From positions 2,604,001 through 2,668,000 of the forward strand of contig JAZGTN010000006.1 in assembly GCA_037783415.1 (NCBI GenBank): DNA of 64,000 nt, given 5' to 3'. The translations under genes were made by a program, and so were the position numbers. This document shows, piece after piece, positions 60,060 through 64,000 of this stretch. The notes under the pieces were generated by a model, which had not been told where the DNA came from, did not search any database, and saw only the letters and a list, made by a program, of their open reading frames with translations. Numbering within the stretch: the first letter of the stretch is position 1; each line of letters begins with the position of its first letter. Origin of the DNA: Leptasterias polaris (Eukaryota > Echinodermata > Asteroidea > Forcipulatida > Asteriidae).

Positions 60060-61080
60060 TTATTTTATTTGTTTGTTCAGCAGACAGTAATTGTTACTGA
60101 GCGGTTTTGTCTAAAATGTTTTATAAATAACTTTTGATCGATACATACATACAACTGAATGCAAACCTTTATAACGAGACCGCCCAAATCTTGTTCTGGT
60201 GGAGAAAGAAACTTGTTACAATAGAATAATAATGGCATGTGTTACTGTGTGGAACGATTTTAACAAGAGCAAAGCTAACAAATAATTTCCCTTAAATTGC
60301 CTCGTTTTTGAATTTGTGTTTGAGCTCAAATGAGTCAACAGTTCCAATCCTTTGCCGAAAAGAGCGACACTCAGTATATAATTATTGTAACCGTTCGTTA
60401 TGATTTAAATCAGGACACTGTGATGGTGAGATGTGATATCACGATTCAACTTGCCTGAGTACCAACACATTGGGAAGATAAATAATAATGATTAATGACA
60501 CAACAGCTGCCATGCTTGAATGTGCTTCTGTTTCGCTCGGAGGTCCCTGTCCCCCCCCCCCCCCCCCCCCGCCCCGCCTCCCGGATGCGAATACTGATGT
60601 ATGACGAAGCTGGACTGCAGAGGGCGGTATACGATGATGTCATGGCCAAAAAAGTCAACACGATAATCTTGCGTGTATCCTGATGTTCCTTCAATCTAAT
60701 ATGAATACACGCACGACAAGGAACCAGTTTATTAAATATTACATCAACAATTTGTGAAAATGGCGACGGAAATAACTTCTAGATCGTCGAGGCAAAATGT
60801 AAGATTAAATACATTATTTTCAAAGTTTGATATGTGAAAAAGGTCTCGTTTTATTTGAAATGCTGTTGTGAGATAATGTTCGGTTGTTATTTGATCTATC
60901 AGAAAATAAACGTGACCAGCTGAGTCTTTAATTGACGTGGAGGCGTCGGGTGTTTGGAATTTTAACTTAAAAAAAAAAAACTATTGTCGGAGGCTAGGAG
61001 CATGGAGGAAGGAATGGTCGGAGTTACTGCATGCACTGGACCCAACAACGCTTTATAAAAAACTTGTATTTACAATATCA
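60060..61080. other. stretch without recognised gene
   Basis: It contains a C20-type homopolymer near 60551-60570 and an A run at 60969-60980. ORFs here are short and show no family resemblance. Confidence 0.5.
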
Positions 61081-61090
61081 GGCGTATGTA

Positions 61091-61132
61091 TAGCCCCATG
61101 AATATGGCCTATCCACTTCATTCATGGGGTTA
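61091..61132. mobile_element. 42-bp foldback micro-element, TAGCCCC family
   Basis: Begins TAGCCCCATGAAT and ends ATTCATGGGGTTA, a 12 of 13 inverted match, with 16 bases between. A perfect 9-bp direct repeat GCGTATGTA flanks it (61082-61090 and 61133-61141). The ends and target size match the two larger neighbours. Confidence 0.75.
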
Positions 61133-61173
61133 GCGTATGTACTTTTGTATGGTCCAATAAACACTCATGACTG

Positions 61174-61848
61174 TAGCCCCAATTAGGGCCAATCCACTCT
61201 GTATCCTTGGCCCTAGCGCGACTGCAAATTCTTGTGCCCCTGTTGAGATTTGAATCTGCAAAGATCTGCATCATGAAACTTACCGATTGAGTGCCAATAT
61301 ACTTGTAAATAGCCGGACAGGTGGAATTCGTTTAAAAAACATCACAGATTTTGAGGGAAAATTAATTGCTTTTCGCGTCACGATTGTGAATTTTTGTTCA
61401 TAAAACACCTTGCACGAAAACCATGATTTGTCTGGTTCCCTCAACAACTCCACAACATTTATACGATCAACTGCTGTAATTTAATGGGGACCAGACTGAT
61501 TTACTCACCATTAGTCTGGCCCCACTAGATCGTAACAGTTGATCGTATAAATGTTGTGGAGGTGTTGAGAGAACCAGACAAATCATGGTTTTTGCGCAAT
61601 TCGCAAGGTGTTAATATGTGAACCAAAATTCACAATCGCGACGCGAAAAGCAATCAATTTTCCCTCAAAATCTGTGATGTTTTTTAAACCAATTCCACCT
61701 ATCCGGCTATTTACAAGTATATTGGCACTCAATCGGTAAGTTTCAAGATGCAGATCTTTGCAGATTCAAAGCTCAATGGGGCACAAGAATAGGTTTGCAG
61801 TCGCGCTAGGGCCAAGGATACAGAGTGGATTGGCCCTAATTGGGGCTA
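61174..61848. mobile_element. MULE-like foldback element, 675 bp
   Basis: Almost the whole element is an inverted repeat: arms of about 310-330 bp, from TAGCCCCAATTAGGGCC to the matching GGCCCTAATTGGGGCTA, around a ~40-bp centre near 61490-61530. A perfect 9-bp target duplication TCATGACTG lies at 61165-61173 and 61849-61857. It has no coding content. Confidence 0.88.
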
Positions 61849-61902
61849 TCATGACTGTATCTACTACTAGTCGTAGGACTTCCTGTATACGAGTCGACGA
61901 GG

Positions 61903-62367
61903 TAGCCCCATTATAGGCATTAGTGCCAATACTCTGGACTTCCTCCGATCCTTGGCCCTACGCCCATGTACCTCCAGGAGGTGAAATCATTTTTCGAATA
62001 GAAACTCACGTTTTTATTTGTGGACAGCACATTAAGACGAAAATATGCTCGTTTTGGTGTAATTTATGAAGAAAATCTGAGGCGTTACTGACGCGATTTG
62101 ACTGCCTGGCAAACATGGATGCCGGGCAGTCAAATCATGTCAGTAACTCCTCGGATTTTCTTCATAAATTACACCAAAACGAGCGCGCACATTTTCGTCT
62201 TAATGTGCTGTCCACAAATGAGCTACAATAAGTGACAACTGGGGAAAAAATCTTGGCATAAAAACGTGAGTTTCTATTTGAAAAATTATTTCACCTCCTG
62301 GAGGTACATGGGCGTAGGGCCAAGGATCGGAGGAAGTCCAGAGTATTGGCACTATTAATGGGGCTTA
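61903..62367. mobile_element. MULE-like foldback element, 465 bp
   Basis: Arms from TAGCCCCATTATAGG inward pair with the right half ending TTAATGGGGCTTA. Both arms share CTTGGCCCTACGCCCATGTA and ACATGGGCGTAGGGCCAAG. The flanks CGACGAGG and CGACAAGG are a near-match target duplication. The right arm has about 30 extra bases (ACAATAAGTGACAACTGG) that the left lacks. Confidence 0.8.
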
Positions 62368-62439
62368 CGACAAGGCTACCCTGAAATCGTGGCACATCTT
62401 TTACGTCACTGCGATATTTTATATATTTTTTTTTGACTT

Positions 62440-63090
62440 GCCCAAAATCAAGTCTCCTCTCCGTTGACCAAAGCTTAGAAACGTGTAAGGCTCCTCAGGT
62501 TAATTGCACTTGTAAATGCAAAAAGTTGTGGTTTTTAGGCATTTCTACAAGGTACAAAAATATGTCATACTGATCAGGGCCATAACAAAAATTGTGCCTA
62601 ACGAAAAAGTTTCATCAAACACTATTTCAATTCACAATTCACAATGATCAAATCATGTGACTCAACTTTCAGCTGAGCATTCTGGGGAAAAAAATACAGA
62701 GGCCTAAAGAAGCCATATGCCTTGTATCATATTCTCATAGTCTGGAAGAAATTAGTGTAACCCTCATATTATTATTATTATAAAATATGTTATAACAATT
62801 AACTTAAAAAATCAGCTTGTGGATTCAATTATCACTGTTTATTCATATGTTTTATTATAAATGTTAAGAAACATAAATAGACCCCCCCCCCAACAAACAA
62901 AAATAATCAGAGTTGTCTCAAAGAATCATTTACACACATTTTATTTGATTATTTTTTGTTATTTAAAGTTTTTGCAGATCACCATGGTAATTTTTAAAAT
63001 TAAAGAAAAAATTCTTTGAATGAAATATTTTGACAACTGCTGGCTATAGAGTCATACACAGAGTCACTCTATGAACCTCATAGTTCTAGG
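62440..63090. other. stretch without recognised gene
   Basis: A C11 run at about 62882-62891 and AT-rich sequence; no gene or element identified. Confidence 0.5.
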
Positions 63091-63104
63091 TGTACCAGTG
63101 ATGT

Positions 63105-63170
63105 AGCCTCATTACCAATACACTGGACTCCATCCGCTTCTTGGCCTTACGCCCACTTAGTATCAAGTAC
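63105..63170. mobile_element. single arm of the TAGCCCC foldback family
   Basis: TAGCCTCATTACCAATACAC, CTGGACTCCATCCG and CTTGGCCTTACGCCCA follow the left arm of the 61903-62367 element in order. The opposite arm is missing. Confidence 0.55.
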
Positions 63171-63274
63171 TGTGATGTCCACTTAACCCAAACATGAATT
63201 GTGATGAGTAAGTTCGATTTTCTCAAGATGTGCGCCCATTTGGCTGCTGGTGTGGACACACTCCTCGTAAGGGG

Positions 63275-63355
63275 CAGGGCTCGATTTTTACACTGGACTG
63301 CTGGCCCGAGGCCAGTGATTTTAGCATTGGGCCAGTAAACTCATGTCCGGACAAG
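63275..63355. mobile_element. end fragment of the CAGGGCTCGA transposon family
   Basis: CAGGGCTCGATTTTTACACT, then GGCCAGTGATTTTAGCATTG and GGGCCAGTAAACTCATG match the right end of the 15354-16590 element read in reverse. The rest is absent. Confidence 0.6.
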
Positions 63356-63543
63356 CAGAAGCGTAAGATAATAACAAATTTGCATTATCCGCACAATGTG
63401 AGGGGGCGCGCGATTATCAAGTGATTGCAAGTCCTGCAGTCTAGAACCACTTGACTGTGGTGACAAAGGATCAGACAAAATTTGAAAACATCTTTTAGGG
63501 AGAGATTGCCACCTGCTACTAAGTTTGTAAGATTTGAGTGTTC

Positions 63544-63804
63544 ATTGTAAACCGACTAGTTAAAAACAAAGTTTATAGTTATTGTAAACCGACTAGTTAA
63601 AAACAAAGTTTATAGTTATTGTAAACCGACTAGTTAAAAACAAAGTTTATAGTTATTGTAAACCGACTAGTTAAAAACAAAGTTTATAGTTATTGTAAAC
63701 CGACTAGTTAAAAACAAAGTTTATAGTTATTGTAAACCGACTAGTTAAAAACAAAGTTTATAGTTATTGTAAACCGACTAGTTAAAAACAAAGTTTATAG
63801 TTAT
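63544..63804. repeat. 37-bp tandem repeat, seven copies
   Basis: Seven near-perfect copies of a 37-bp unit: ATTGTAAACCGACTAGTT followed by AAAAACAAAGTTTATAGTT. Confidence 0.95.
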
Positions 63805-64000
63805 CGCGGAGGCATCATGGCATTTTGCTGATTAAGCGTCCGACTATTATCACTGAGCAACTGACTATAATTATAAACAGGGATTTTCACAGCTGTATAT
63901 AACACCCTTACAGTAGATGCCAGAATAACAATTTATATTTTGGGGATTTGATTTAACTCCGACTTGAAAAATCTTCATGTACCTGGGTATGATATAAATC

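Overview
The window looks like nuclear DNA of a marine invertebrate deuterostome, most likely an echinoderm and probably a starfish. The evidence is an intron-rich catalase gene, AT-rich non-coding sequence, and many short non-autonomous DNA transposons with ends I associate with echinoderm genomes (for example copies bounded by GGGCCCAATTTCAT, or by TTAA plus AGGCACTGAACACG). The species call is inference. There are no bacterial operons and no CRISPR array.

Left part (1-23 kb): one complete catalase gene on the minus strand. Twelve coding exons run from 22926 down to 2128, all with GT/AG borders and matching phases, giving 509 residues. The catalytic His and Asn, the heme-ligand Tyr and a C-terminal peroxisomal targeting tripeptide are all visible. 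The 10.7-kb first intron holds transposon copies, tRNA-derived SINEs and a 31-bp minisatellite.

Middle (23-28.7 kb): no convincing gene. It holds an array of exactly 56 copies of an 8-bp unit, a short inverted-repeat element and a G-rich inverted-repeat region.

Right part (28.8-55.6 kb): a tandem array of about 6-kb segmental duplications (units A, B, C, D), each carrying or having lost an intronless minus-strand receptor gene of the aminergic class A GPCR family, closest in motifs to histamine H3/H4 receptors. A and D are intact. B is broken by a 485-bp inverted-repeat transposon with a telomere-type (CCCTAA)n core. C kept its 3' flank and a scrap of 5' flank but lost the receptor. Later insertions include an internally deleted Ty3/gypsy-like element in B (5-bp target duplication, empty site still visible in D) and a head-to-tail pair of Harbinger-like elements in C. 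Fragments of a non-LTR retrotransposon, a Penelope-like element and a Polinton-type DNA polymerase B lie between units.

Far right (55.6-64 kb): no host gene recognised. It holds a 1.7-kb TTAA element, a second copy of the Harbinger-like element seen in catalase intron 1, and a cluster of foldback elements that share TAGCCCC ends. One of these is only 42 bp long with a perfect 9-bp target duplication. A 37-bp tandem repeat closes the window.
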